DNA of 64,000 nucleotides from Prunella strophiata (Eukaryota > Chordata > Aves > Passeriformes > Prunellidae). The notes beneath the pieces are model-generated. The model ran no database searches, was not told the origin of the DNA, and worked only from the letters and a program-made list of their open reading frames with translations. The translations under genes were made by a program, and so were the position numbers. The stretch covers positions 14,362,867-14,426,866 of the forward strand of contig JAZBQD010000018.1 in the NCBI GenBank assembly GCA_036583965.1, written 5' to 3'. Each line of letters begins with the position of its first letter. The stretch's first letter is position 1. This document shows, one piece after another, positions 1-12,415 of the stretch.

Positions 1-3806
<3,806 letters not shown>

Positions 3807-4145
3807 TCGACCTTATCTCTCTTCAGCTACCTGAAAGGAGGTTATAGCCAGGTAGGGGTCAGTCTCTTCTGCCAAGAAACTCATCCTGATGAGAAGAAAT
3901 GGCCTCAAGTTGCACCAGGGGAGGTTTAGATGGTTATTAGGAGAAAGTTCTTCTTGGAAAGGATGGTTGGGTGCTAGAACAGGCTGCCCAGGGAGGTGCT
4001 GGAGTCACCAGCCCTGGAGGCACCTAACAGACATGCAGATGTGGCACTGAGGGAGAAGATTTAGTGGTGGATGTGGCAGTGCTGTGTTTATGGTTGGACT
4101 TCATGAACTTAGTGGTCTTTTCCAAACTAAAGGATTCTATAATTA
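3807..4145 (+). mobile_element. CR1 LINE, 5'-truncated 3' end
   Basis: This stretch matches the 3' terminal part of avian CR1 non-LTR retrotransposons in order. First comes the end of the reading frame and its 3' region (CTACCTGAAAGGAGG, then GGGGTCAGTCTCTTCT). Next is the diagnostic GGCCTCAAGTTGCACCAGG, followed by GAACAGGCTGCCCAGGGAGG. It ends with the GGTCTTTTCC...AAAGGATTCTAT motif near 4110-4141. CR1 is transcribed in this orientation and is normally truncated at the 5' end, as here. The copy carries many point changes, so it is old, much older than the provirus downstream. CR1 of this type is the main reason for calling the organism a bird. Confidence 0.88.
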
Positions 4146-5851
4146 ATTCCATTCTTGTGGTTAAAAAAGTGGCAATGCTGTAAGTTGATACACTTATCCA
4201 TACACAGTCTTTCTGACAATGTCCTTCTCATGATTCTACTGGGTTCCCTCCCTGGTGCAAATAACAAATCATGTACACAATAGTCTGTCTTTTTATAAAT
4301 AGGATGAGTACCTTCCAGCTGGACAAATGTTACTGCTTTCAAACCCCTTTTGCTTGAATGGAACAACCGCAAATATTTTTAAGATAAAGTTACATTAAAT
4401 AATTTACTTTTCAGATGCTGAAGTTAAGAGTTTAGGTAAAATATATATAGTACCAAATGGAGGTATAAATAGCACTTAATATATTGTTGACACTGCCTTT
4501 TTTTTTTAGCTGTTTAAGGTTTCCAGATTCATTTTTGAATATCTGCGAGATACGTCACACAGTTTGATAGCAAAGTTAAGACTTGGTAATGTCGCTGAAA
4601 AGTACAAATATTACAAGGAAGAAGCCAAAGAAAAGTCTGCTAGAGTACCCAGATGAGATGGAGCCTGGACTCTTCTGCTTTTTGTGTAAGAAATTGGAGG
4701 AGGAATGCCTTTTGTGGGTACCAGTCATGTATCAGTTGGTTGTAGGCTACACTGCTCAAGAGGACCTGTGTTCTATCTGATCTGCTCAATGAAGCAAAGG
4801 GGAAGAATTGTCAGTCCTTATTTATTTATTCACAGCCAGGTCTTCTTATCCCCTCAATGTAAATAGAGGAACAATCACCTCTGTATTTTTCATTGCTGGT
4901 ATGAGCTGTAGCATACATGTGACACATTTGGAGTGTTCTTTGTTTCTCCTTCTAGTAACCAGCTTTATCAAATGCCACCTCCTGACTTCCTGATGATCCA
5001 GCAGTGGCAGTCAGCACAACAATAACACTTTGTATTTAACACTTCCTTTTAATCCATTGTCTTTGCCAGCCTGTTACACATGATTTTGTGTTAAAGGCTT
5101 TGAATGCTCTGGGTGTGTACTTTACAAAGCTCTGTTTCAATTCCTTGAACTCTGTCTATAAATATCTACTTAATCCATTCTGTTCTGGAGCCCAAGAACA
5201 GATAGGTGTGCTTGTTCACTTTATGCCATCACTTGTAACTTCTGTGACTCTTGAGGGATCTTTATTAAAAAAACAGAATGAAAAAAAAAAAAAAAGCAGG
5301 GGGAGGGGGTACCAACAAAACCAGACAAACCCCATCATATATCTATCTGTCTCTTGGCTTCCTTTTCTGTCCTCTGGGATTTTTTAATGTGTGTCTCATA
5401 AGCCAGGTTATAGACTTTTGGAGGAAGAGACTGCCTGATAAATACATGCAGTTCACTGCACATTGGTTCATCTCACCATTTAGTGCTTTTGTAAAACAAA
5501 TAACATAAATAACTCTGTTCTAGTGCCGAGTCTTCACTAGCAATTTGTAGGTAAGCACTTATCTGGGTGTTTTTAGTTTTTGTTTCTCCTGTATGTGTGT
5601 ATGAAGGTTGCATACAGATGAAATAAGAGACTGATTAACTGGCAGTGTAGAAAAATCAGTGCAACCAGCTACTCTGGCAGTTTGACAACCATTTGCATAC
5701 TAAACTGAACAAAAAGGAGAGGTGCTCTTTAGCCTGTTTCAGTCACAGCAGCCTAATGAATTGTCCATAGCTATGGAAGTTATTAAACATAATTGGTGCT
5801 CAAGCATTTTTAAAAAGAGTTTATAGTATTCCCTTTAAAGATAATCTGTTG
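4146..5851. other. Intronic sequence up to provirus target site
   Basis: AT-rich intron with an A run at 5281-5295 and a GGGGGAGGGGG patch just after it. No exon, RNA gene or repeat family is recognised. It ends at the GTGC target duplication of the provirus. Confidence 0.6.
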
Positions 5852-5855
5852 GTGC
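5852..5855. repeat. Target-site duplication, left copy (GTGC)
   Basis: GTGC lies directly before the TG of the 5' LTR and is repeated directly after the CA of the 3' LTR at 12412-12415. A 4-bp duplication is the simplest reading. A 5-bp GTGCT is possible only if the first T of the LTR belongs to the target. Confidence 0.7.
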
Positions 5856-6332
5856 TGTCCTGGGTTGCAATGCGAGATGTATTCTATTGCCATCTCCTTG
5901 TACTGGGAAGAGGCAGTGTTCTTATCTCTTACCTCCTGCTGCGGGATTCTCATGTTAATGGATCTGTTAATGGCCCATCAAGGCCTTATCACATAATTCA
6001 TAGAAGTTACAATAGTCCATTGTGAGGTGCTCTGCCCAAGGGGGAGGGCCAAGCAGTTTCATGGGATAAAGTTTTGGGTTCTGAGTCTGAAGAGTACAGT
6101 CCTGCTCTGCGGCTCTGCCTAGGACACAGGACTGCCTGCTGCCAGCCTCACTGCTTGGGTGGGACCATTTCATTTGGGACTGTTATCAGCATTCCAGCTG
6201 GGAGGGAAAGCTATCAGGTCACACTTTGACTCTGTTTTGCCTTTTTTTCTTTGCATGTATTTATTTAGTTTTCTATTAAATTGTATTTCTGACTTAGAGT
6301 GTCTCACTAGTTTTCACTTTCAAACCAGTACA
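5856..6332 (+). mobile_element. 5' LTR (477 bp)
   Basis: It starts TGTCC and ends GTACA, a short TGT/ACA terminal inverted repeat. It matches the 3' LTR base for base except for indels in one pyrimidine-rich segment at about 6240-6270. A GATAAAG TATA-like box at 6065-6071 and an ATTAAA polyadenylation signal at 6275-6280 suggest U3-R-U5 order, with transcription starting near 6095 and R ending soon after about 6295. This LTR should drive transcription towards gag-pol, along the SLC10A7 strand. The 68-codon antisense frame inside it occurs identically in the other LTR and is incidental. Confidence 0.95.
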
Positions 6333-6337
6333 ATTTT

Positions 6338-6355
6338 TGGCGCCCAACGTGGGGC
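6338..6355 (+). promoter_or_regulatory. Primer-binding site, tRNA-Lys(CUU) type
   Basis: TGGCGCCCAACGTGGGGC lies five bases after the 5' LTR. It is the exact complement of the tRNA-Lys1,2 (CUU anticodon) 3' end including CCA. It primes minus-strand synthesis. The assignment rests on the established tRNA sequence. Mammalian ERV-L elements are named for tRNA-Leu, so a Lys site on an ERVL-like pol is notable. Confidence 0.93.
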
Positions 6356-7245
<890 letters not shown>

Positions 7246-7326
7246 ATGTTGAGAAACAAAACACTACATGGAATGATGCAGCGTTTTCTCGAGCAGAGGA
7301 AAAACAAGAAAACAACTTCTGCATAG
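7246..7326 (+). pseudogene. gag: gag 5' end: ATG-initiated segment closed by TAG
   Basis: The only upstream ATG in the gag frame is at 7246, with A at -3. It opens 26 codons of basic sequence (MLRNKT... with several Arg and Lys) and is closed by TAG at 7324-7326. The frame is open again immediately afterwards and runs into gag. The TAG therefore looks like damage to the gag N-terminus, or else the real start lies elsewhere, for example via an undetected leader splice or sequence missing in the gap. Which is true cannot be told from one copy. Confidence 0.5.
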
Positions 7327-7501
7327 AATGTCACAGAGGAGAGAAAAGGACCAAAAGCAAAGCAACAGCGTCTGGGTCTACGCAGACTGTCACAAAGGAG
7401 GAAAGGAACAGAAAGCAAAGCACCAGTATCTGTGTCCAGGCAGAGTGCCACGGAGGAGAAAGAAACCAAAGATACCATCAGCATCTCCACACAGACCATC
7501 A
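7321..7501 (+). repeat. Three imperfect ~60-bp tandem copies in gag 5' region
   Basis: Copies begin at about 7321, 7382 and 7440, each opening GCAnnGA..TGYCAC followed by GGAG and a purine-rich stretch. Spacings are about 61, 58 and 61 bases. As these are not all multiples of three, the shared Ser-Thr-Gln-Thr peptide motif falls in one frame in the first copy and in the gag frame in the third. The premature TAG at 7324 lies at the start of the first copy. Repeat slippage is the likely source of the frame disturbance at the gag N-terminus. Confidence 0.75.
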
Positions 7502-8631
7502 CTGAACCAGAGCAACCTAAACCAGTAGCAGTTGCCCCCGTTCAGAAGAAGAAATCAAAGAGCAAATCAGCCCGCATAGTGACTGATGAGGATGCAGCAG
7601 GACCTTCACACCCAGTAGAAGAGACAGAGCCAGAAATCATCACCCGCTCTCTGTCCCTAGGTGAGATTCGTGACCTGCGGAGGGAATTCACCCGCCAGGC
7701 AAACGAGTCCATCCTGACCTGGCTGCTCCGCCTCTGGGACGCTGCAGCCAATGACACCATTCTGGATGGAACCGAGGCCAGGCAACTGGGATCGCTGTCC
7801 CGGGAGGTGGTCATTGACCAGGGCATCGGGAAAACCCAAGAAACTCTCAGCCTCTGGCGGCGACTGCTGACAAGTGTGAAGGAGAGATACCTGTGCAAAG
7901 AGGATCTCCAAGTGCACCAAAAAAGATGGAGCACCATGGAACAAGGTATCCAATGCCTGAGGGAATTGGCTGTGTTAGAGATTATTTTCTCAGAAGACGA
8001 GAGTTTTCCCAAGAGCCCAGATCGTGTCCACTGCACATCACAAATGTGGTTGAGATTTGCACGGCTCGGACCAGAGATGTACTCCCGCTACCTGGCAACG
8101 CTGCAATGGAGGGAAGGTGAGGACAGAGTGGGCATCTTGGCCAATAAACTAAGAATTTATGAGGACACTATTACTGCCCCATTCCGTACCCATGTCTCAG
8201 CCGTGGAAACAAGTCTGGCTGAGCAAGTCCGGAACCTGATTGAGGACCATCAGAGACTAAGAAAGGAACTCAAGGAAGGAATCCACCGCATCTCGCCAGA
8301 ACCAACAAGAGTCTCTGCTATTAGGAGCCGGCACCCCCCAGCCAGGGAGAGAGGATACTCCCCACGAGGTAACCTCTGGTTCTTCCTTCAGGAGCATGGA
8401 GAAGATATGAGGAAGTGGGATGGAAAACCCACCTCAGCCTTAGCAAGCCGGGTACGTGAACTGAAAAGGGGGACATCTAGCACGAGAAACTCTTCCAGAG
8501 TCAACACTGCTCCGGTCTCCTGTGCACAGAACTACAGAGAGCCCAGGAATGATGATATGACTGATCCTCTTGAAGGGACCTCAGGAACCTATTCGCAGGA
8601 GGAGAGCAATGTATATGACAACCAGGAATAG
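7327..8631 (+). CDS. gag: Provirus Gag (open portion)
   Basis: The frame is open from 7327 to the TAG at 8629-8631, about 434 codons, but has no usable ATG near its 5' end (the first is around 7936). The N-terminal third is low complexity, with basic Lys/Ser clusters and acidic/Pro stretches. The middle third (about 7650-8260) is a helical, Trp- and Leu-rich segment resembling a retroviral capsid region. The C-terminal part is Arg-rich and hydrophilic. I see no CCHC zinc knuckle, so RNA binding presumably relies on basic residues. Gag is expected to self-assemble into cytoplasmic particles. It shares its frame with pol, so UAG readthrough could make a Gag-Pol fusion. The 5' end is damaged (see 7246-7326 and the tandem repeat). 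Confidence 0.8.
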   Translation, partial: NVTEERKGPKAKQQRLGLRRLSQRRKGTESKAPVSVSRQSATEEKETKDTISISTQTITEPEQPKPVAVAPVQKKKSKSKSARIVTDEDAAGPSHPVEETEPEIITRSLSLGEIRDLRREFTRQANESILTWLLRLWDAAANDTILDGTEARQLGSLSREVVIDQGIGKTQETLSLWRRLLTSVKERYLCKEDLQVHQKRWSTMEQGIQCLRELAVLEIIFSEDESFPKSPDRVHCTSQMWLRFARLGPEMYSRYLATLQWREGEDRVGILANKLRIYEDTITAPFRTHVSAVETSLAEQVRNLIEDHQRLRKELKEGIHRISPEPTRVSAIRSRHPPARERGYSPRGNLWFFLQEHGEDMRKWDGKPTSALASRVRELKRGTSSTRNSSRVNTAPVSCAQNYREPRNDDMTDPLEGTSGTYSQEESNVYDNQE

Positions 8632-8659
8632 AGGGGCCCTGCCTCTAGCCAGGTAGAGG
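8629..8659 (+). promoter_or_regulatory. Candidate gag/pol UAG readthrough signal
   Basis: The gag stop is an amber codon and pol continues in the same frame. The order is TAGAGG (8629-8634, containing the stop), GGCCCTG, CCTCTA (8642-8647), GCCAGG, TAGAGG (8654-8659). CCTCTA can pair perfectly with either TAGAGG, giving two mutually exclusive 6-bp hairpins, one hiding the stop and one starting ten bases after it. CCTG (8638-8641) with CAGG (8650-8653) gives an overlapping 4-bp pairing in pseudoknot order, though with no connecting loop bases. Gammaretroviruses use an in-frame UAG with a downstream pseudoknot. That this element works alike is inference. Confidence 0.6.
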
Positions 8660-11600
8660 AAAGGGACAATCGGATCTACTGGACTGTGTGGATCCGATGG
8701 CCTGGCACATCTGACCCACAAAAATATACAGCTCTAGTTGACACCGGCGCTCAATGTACCCTGATACCATCAAGGTATGTAGGAGAAAAGTCCATTTCTA
8801 TTGCTGGAGTAACAGGAGGAACCCAGGAGCTGACTGTGCTGGAAGCTGAAGTGAGCTTAACTGGAAAAGGATGGCAGAAACACCCCATCGTGACTGGCCC
8901 AGAGGCCCCATGCATTCTCGGCATAGACTACCTCCGAAATGGATATTTCAAAGACCCAAAAGGGTATCGTTGGGCTTTTGGGATAGCTGCCATAGAGACA
9001 GAAGACATCAGGAAACTGAATACCTTGCCTGGTCTCTCAGACGAACCCTCTGCTGTGGGACTGCTGAAAGTTGAGGACCAACAGGTACCAATCGCCACAG
9101 CAACAGTACACCGTCGGCAATACCGTACCAACAGAGACTCTGTGATTCCCATTCACGAGATGATTCGGAAACTGGAGAGCCAAGGAGTGGTCAGCAAGAC
9201 TCACTCACCTTTCAACAGCCCTATATGGCCAGTGCGTAAGTCTGATGGAGAATGGAGACTGACAGTGGATTACCGCGGCCTGAATGAGGTCACACCACCA
9301 CTGAGTGCTGCCGTCCCAGACATGTTGGAGCTTCAATATGAGCTGGAATCCAAGGCAGCAAAGTGGTACGCGACCATCGATATTGCCAACGCCTTCTTCT
9401 CCATTCCTTTGGCAGCAGAGTGCAGGCCCCAGTTTGCCTTCACCTGGAGGGGCGTGCAGTACACCTGGAACCGACTGCCCCAGGGGTGGAAGCACAGTCC
9501 CACCATCTGCCATGGACTGATCCAGACCGCACTGGAAAACGGCGAGGCCCCCGAACATCTGCAGTATATTGATGATATCATTGTATGGGGGAGCACAGCA
9601 GGAGAAGTCTTTAAGAAAGGAGAGAGAGTTATCCAGATTCTCCTGAAAGCTGGTTTTGCCATCAAGCGAAGTAAGGTTAAGGGACCAGCTCAAGAAATTC
9701 AGTTTCTAGGAGTCAAGTGGCAAGATGGGCGACGTCAGATTCCCACTGAGGTCATCAATAAGATCACCGCGATGTCTCCTCCTACCAGCAAGAAAGAGAC
9801 ACAAGCTTTCCTAGGCGCCATAGGCTTTTGGAGGATGCACATTCCCGAGTACAGCCAGATTGTGAGCCCTCTCTACCTGGTCACCCGCAAGAAGAATGAT
9901 TTCCACTGGGGCCCTGAACAGCAGCAAGCCTTCACCCAGATTAAGCAGGAGATCGCTCACGCGGTAGCCCTTGGCCCAGTCAGGACGGGACCAGAGGTGA
10001 AGAATGTGCTCTACTCTGCAGCCGGGAATCATGGCCTGTCCTGGAGCCTTTGGCAGAAGGTGCCTGGGGAGACTCGGGGTCGACCACTGGGATTCTGGAG
10101 CCGAAGCTATAAAGGATCTGAGGCCAACTACACCCCTACAGAGAAAGAAATCCTGGCTGCCTATGAAGGAGTTCAAGCAGCCTCAGAAGTAGTTGGCACC
10201 GAAACACAGCTGCTTCTAGCACCCCGACTACCGGTACTGGGATGGATGTTCAAGGGAAAGGTCCCCTCCACACATCATGCCACTGACACCACATGGAGCA
10301 AGTGGATTGCCCTCATTACTCAGCGTGCCCGTATTGGAAATCCAAATCGCCCTGGGATTCTGGAAATTATAACGAACTGGCCTGAGAATGAGACTTTTGG
10401 ATTGTCCTCTGAAGAAGAAGAGGAGCAAGTGACACGTGCTGAGGAAGCCCCACCATATAATGAGCTGCCGGAGACTGAAAGACAGTATGCCCTCTTCACT
10501 GATGGTTCCTGCCGAATTGTAGGTGCTAACCGGAAATGGAAAGCTGCAGTATGGAGCCCCACACGACGAGTTGCCCAAGCTACCGAGGGACAAGGTGGTT
10601 CCAGTCAGGTCGCAGAGCTTAAAGCCGTCCAGCTGGCTTTGGACATCGCCGAACGAGAGAAGTGGCCAAGGCTCTATCTCTACACCGACTCATGGATGGT
10701 GGCTAATGCTCTGTGGGGATGGCTGGATCGCTGGAAAAAGGCCAACTGGCAGCGCAGAGGGAAACCCATCTGGGCTGCTGAGATTTGGCAGGACATCGCC
10801 ACCCGAAGAAAGAGGCTGACTGTGAAGGTTCGACACGTGGATGCACACATACCAAAAAGTCGGGCTAATGAAGAACACCACAACAATGAGCAAGTGGACC
10901 GAGCTGCCAAGGTGAAAGTATCTCAGGTGGATCTAGACTGGCAGCACAAAGGAGAGTCATTCCTAGCTCGTTGGGCCCACGATGCCTCTGGTCATCAGGG
11001 GAGAGATGCAACATACCGATGGGCCCGTGACCGAGGGGTGGACCTTACTATGGACAACATCACACAAGTCATCCACAACTGTGAGACCTGCGCTGCAATC
11101 AAACAGGCCAAACGGGTGAAGCCTCTGTGGTACGGTGGACGATGGTTAAAGTACAGGTATGGGGAAGCTTGGCAAATTGACTACATCACCCTTCCCCAAA
11201 CCCGCCAAGGCAAGCGCTACGTTCTGACCATGGTGGAAGCAACTACAGGATGGCTGGAAACGTACCCCGTGCCTCATGCTACTGCCCGGAACACCATCTT
11301 GGGCCTAGAAAAGCAAGTCCTGTGGAGACACGGCACTCCTGAGAGAATTGAATCAGACAACGGAACTCATTTCAAGAATGGACTCATAAACACCTGGGCC
11401 CGAGAACACGGCATTGAATGGATATATCACATCCCTTATCATGCACCAGCTGCCGGGAAGGTTGAACGGTGCAACGGACTCCTTAAGACCACCCTGAAAG
11501 CACTTGGTGGAGGGACCTTCAAGAACTGGGAAATAAATTTAGCAAAAGCCACCTGGATGGTCAACACCCGAGGATCCATCAATCGAGCTGGTCCTGCCCA

Positions 11601-11820
11601 GTCTGAACTCTTGCACACAGTGGATGGAGATAAAGTCCCTGTAGTACACATGAAAGGTATTTTAGGAAAGACTGTTTGGATTAATCCCACCGCAGGCAAA
11701 GGCAAACCCATCCGTGGGATTGTTTTTGCTCAAGGACCTGGTTACACTTGGTGGGTAATGCAGAAAGATGGAGAAACCCGTTGTGTACCACAAGGGGACC
11801 TAACCTTGGGTGACCACTGA
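8632..11820 (+). CDS. pol: Provirus Pol polyprotein (protease, RT, RNase H, integrase)
   Basis: Open without break from the gag UAG to TGA at 11818-11820. No ATG opens it, so readthrough from gag is the likely route. Protease: DTGA at 8740-8751 and ILGIDYL at 8914-8934. Reverse transcriptase: motif A Asp at 9379, LPQGW at 9475-9489 and YIDD at 9565-9576. RNase H: FTDGS with Asp 10501, Glu 10615, Asp 10687 and a last Asp at 10897. Integrase: zinc site His 10978 and 10993 with Cys 11080 and 11089, then catalytic Asp 11179, Asp 11356 and Glu 11464, a DD35E spacing. A basic C-terminal DNA-binding-like tail follows. All expected catalytic residues are present, so enzymatic competence is plausible. 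No dUTPase follows integrase. YIDD and the integrase style point to class III (ERVL-like); alternatives are less likely. Confidence 0.93.
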   Translation, partial: RGPASSQVEERDNRIYWTVWIRWPGTSDPQKYTALVDTGAQCTLIPSRYVGEKSISIAGVTGGTQELTVLEAEVSLTGKGWQKHPIVTGPEAPCILGIDYLRNGYFKDPKGYRWAFGIAAIETEDIRKLNTLPGLSDEPSAVGLLKVEDQQVPIATATVHRRQYRTNRDSVIPIHEMIRKLESQGVVSKTHSPFNSPIWPVRKSDGEWRLTVDYRGLNEVTPPLSAAVPDMLELQYELESKAAKWYATIDIANAFFSIPLAAECRPQFAFTWRGVQYTWNRLPQGWKHSPTICHGLIQTALENGEAPEHLQYIDDIIVWGSTAGEVFKKGERVIQILLKAGFAIKRSKVKGPAQEIQFLGVKWQDGRRQIPTEVINKITAMSPPTSKKETQAFLGAIGFWRMHIPEYSQIVSPLYLVTRKKNDFHWGPEQQQAFTQIKQEIAHAVALGPVRTGPEVKNVLYSAAGNHGLSWSLWQKVPGETRGRPLGFWSRSYKGSEANYTPTEKEILAAYEGVQAASEVVGTETQLLLAPRLPVLGWMFKGKVPSTHHATDTTWSKWIALITQRARIGNPNRPGILEIITNWPENETFGLSSEEEEEQVTRAEEAPPYNELPETERQYALFTDGSCRIVGANRKWKAAVWSPTRRVAQATEGQGGSSQVAELKAVQLALDIAEREKWPRLYLYTDSWMVANALWGWLDRWKKANWQRRGKPIWAAEIWQDIATRRKRLTVKVRHVDAHIPKSRANEEHHNNEQVDRAAKVKVSQVDLDWQHKGESFLARWAHDASGHQGRDATYRWARDRGVDLTMDNITQVIHNCETCAAIKQAKRVKPLWYGGRWLKYRYGEAWQIDYITLPQTRQGKRYVLTMVEATTGWLETYPVPHATARNTILGLEKQVLWRHGTPERIESDNGTHFKNGLINTWAREHGIEWIYHIPYHAPAAGKVERCNGLLKTTLKALGGGTFKNWEINLAKATWMVNTRGSINRAGPAQSELLHTVDGDKVPVVHMKGILGKTVWINPTAGKGKPIRGIVFAQGPGYTWWVMQKDGETRCVPQGDLTLGDH

Positions 11821-11919
11821 GTGTAAGGTTTTCATTCTGTACATACATGTATATATATGTCTCTAAGAGGGTATTGGTTGGGAGGTTATGTAGATGGTAA
11901 TAGAATAAGGGGTGGATTA
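11821..11919 (+). other. Short spacer with weak polypurine tract before 3' LTR
   Basis: Only 99 bases separate pol from the 3' LTR, which rules out an env gene. A purine-rich stretch at about 11902-11917 (AGAATAAGGGGTGGAT) is the best polypurine-tract candidate for plus-strand priming. It is interrupted by pyrimidines and ends 2 bases before the LTR. Confidence 0.6.
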
Positions 11920-12411
11920 TGTCCTGGGTTGCAATGCGAGATGTATTCTATTGCCATCTCCTTGTACTGGGAAGAGGCAGTGTTCTTATCTCTTACCTCC
12001 TGCTGCGGGATTCTCATGTTAATGGATCTGTTAATGGCCCATCAAGGCCTTATCACATAATTCATAGAAGTTACAATAGTCCATTGTGAGGTGCTCTGCC
12101 CAAGGGGGAGGGCCAAGCAGTTTCATGGGATAAAGTTTTGGGTTCTGAGTCTGAAGAGTACAGTCCTGCTCTGCGGCTCTGCCTAGGACACAGGACTGCC
12201 TGCTGCCAGCCTCACTGCTTGGGTGGGACCATTTCATTTGGGACTGTTATCAGCATTCCAGCTGGGAGGGAAAGCTATCAGGTCACACTTTGACTCTGTT
12301 TTGTTTCTTTCTCTACCTTTTTTTTCTTTGCATGTATTTTATTTTAGTTTTCTATTAAATTGTATTTCTGACTTAGAGTGTCTCACTAGTTTTCACTTTC
12401 AAACCAGTACA
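11920..12411 (+). mobile_element. 3' LTR (492 bp)
   Basis: Begins TGTCC and ends GTACA like the 5' LTR. By eye no base substitution separates the two. It is 15 bases longer because of a 12-base pyrimidine-rich segment after GTTTTG near 12305 and three extra T in neighbouring T runs. ATTAAA at 12354-12359 is the likely polyadenylation signal for the provirus. As the element is sense to SLC10A7, the same signal could also end host transcripts early. Confidence 0.95.
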
Positions 12412-12415
12412 GTGC
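12412..12415. repeat. Target-site duplication, right copy (GTGC)
   Basis: Direct partner of GTGC at 5852-5855, immediately after the CA end of the 3' LTR. Confidence 0.7.

Noticed and set aside
5967..6173. 68-codon minus-strand frame, repeated at 12031-12237
   Set aside because: It lies in both LTRs, so its repetition only reflects LTR identity; no domain.
8600..8700. Minus-one ribosomal frameshift between gag and pol
   Set aside because: Gag and pol are in the same frame, so a frameshift is unnecessary; no slippery heptamer stood out.
9205..9693. 162-codon minus-strand frame and other antisense frames within pol
   Set aside because: Shadows of the strongly supported pol frame on the other strand.
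11821..11919. A possible env gene or dUTPase after integrase
   Set aside because: Only 99 bases remain before the 3' LTR and no such motif is visible within pol.
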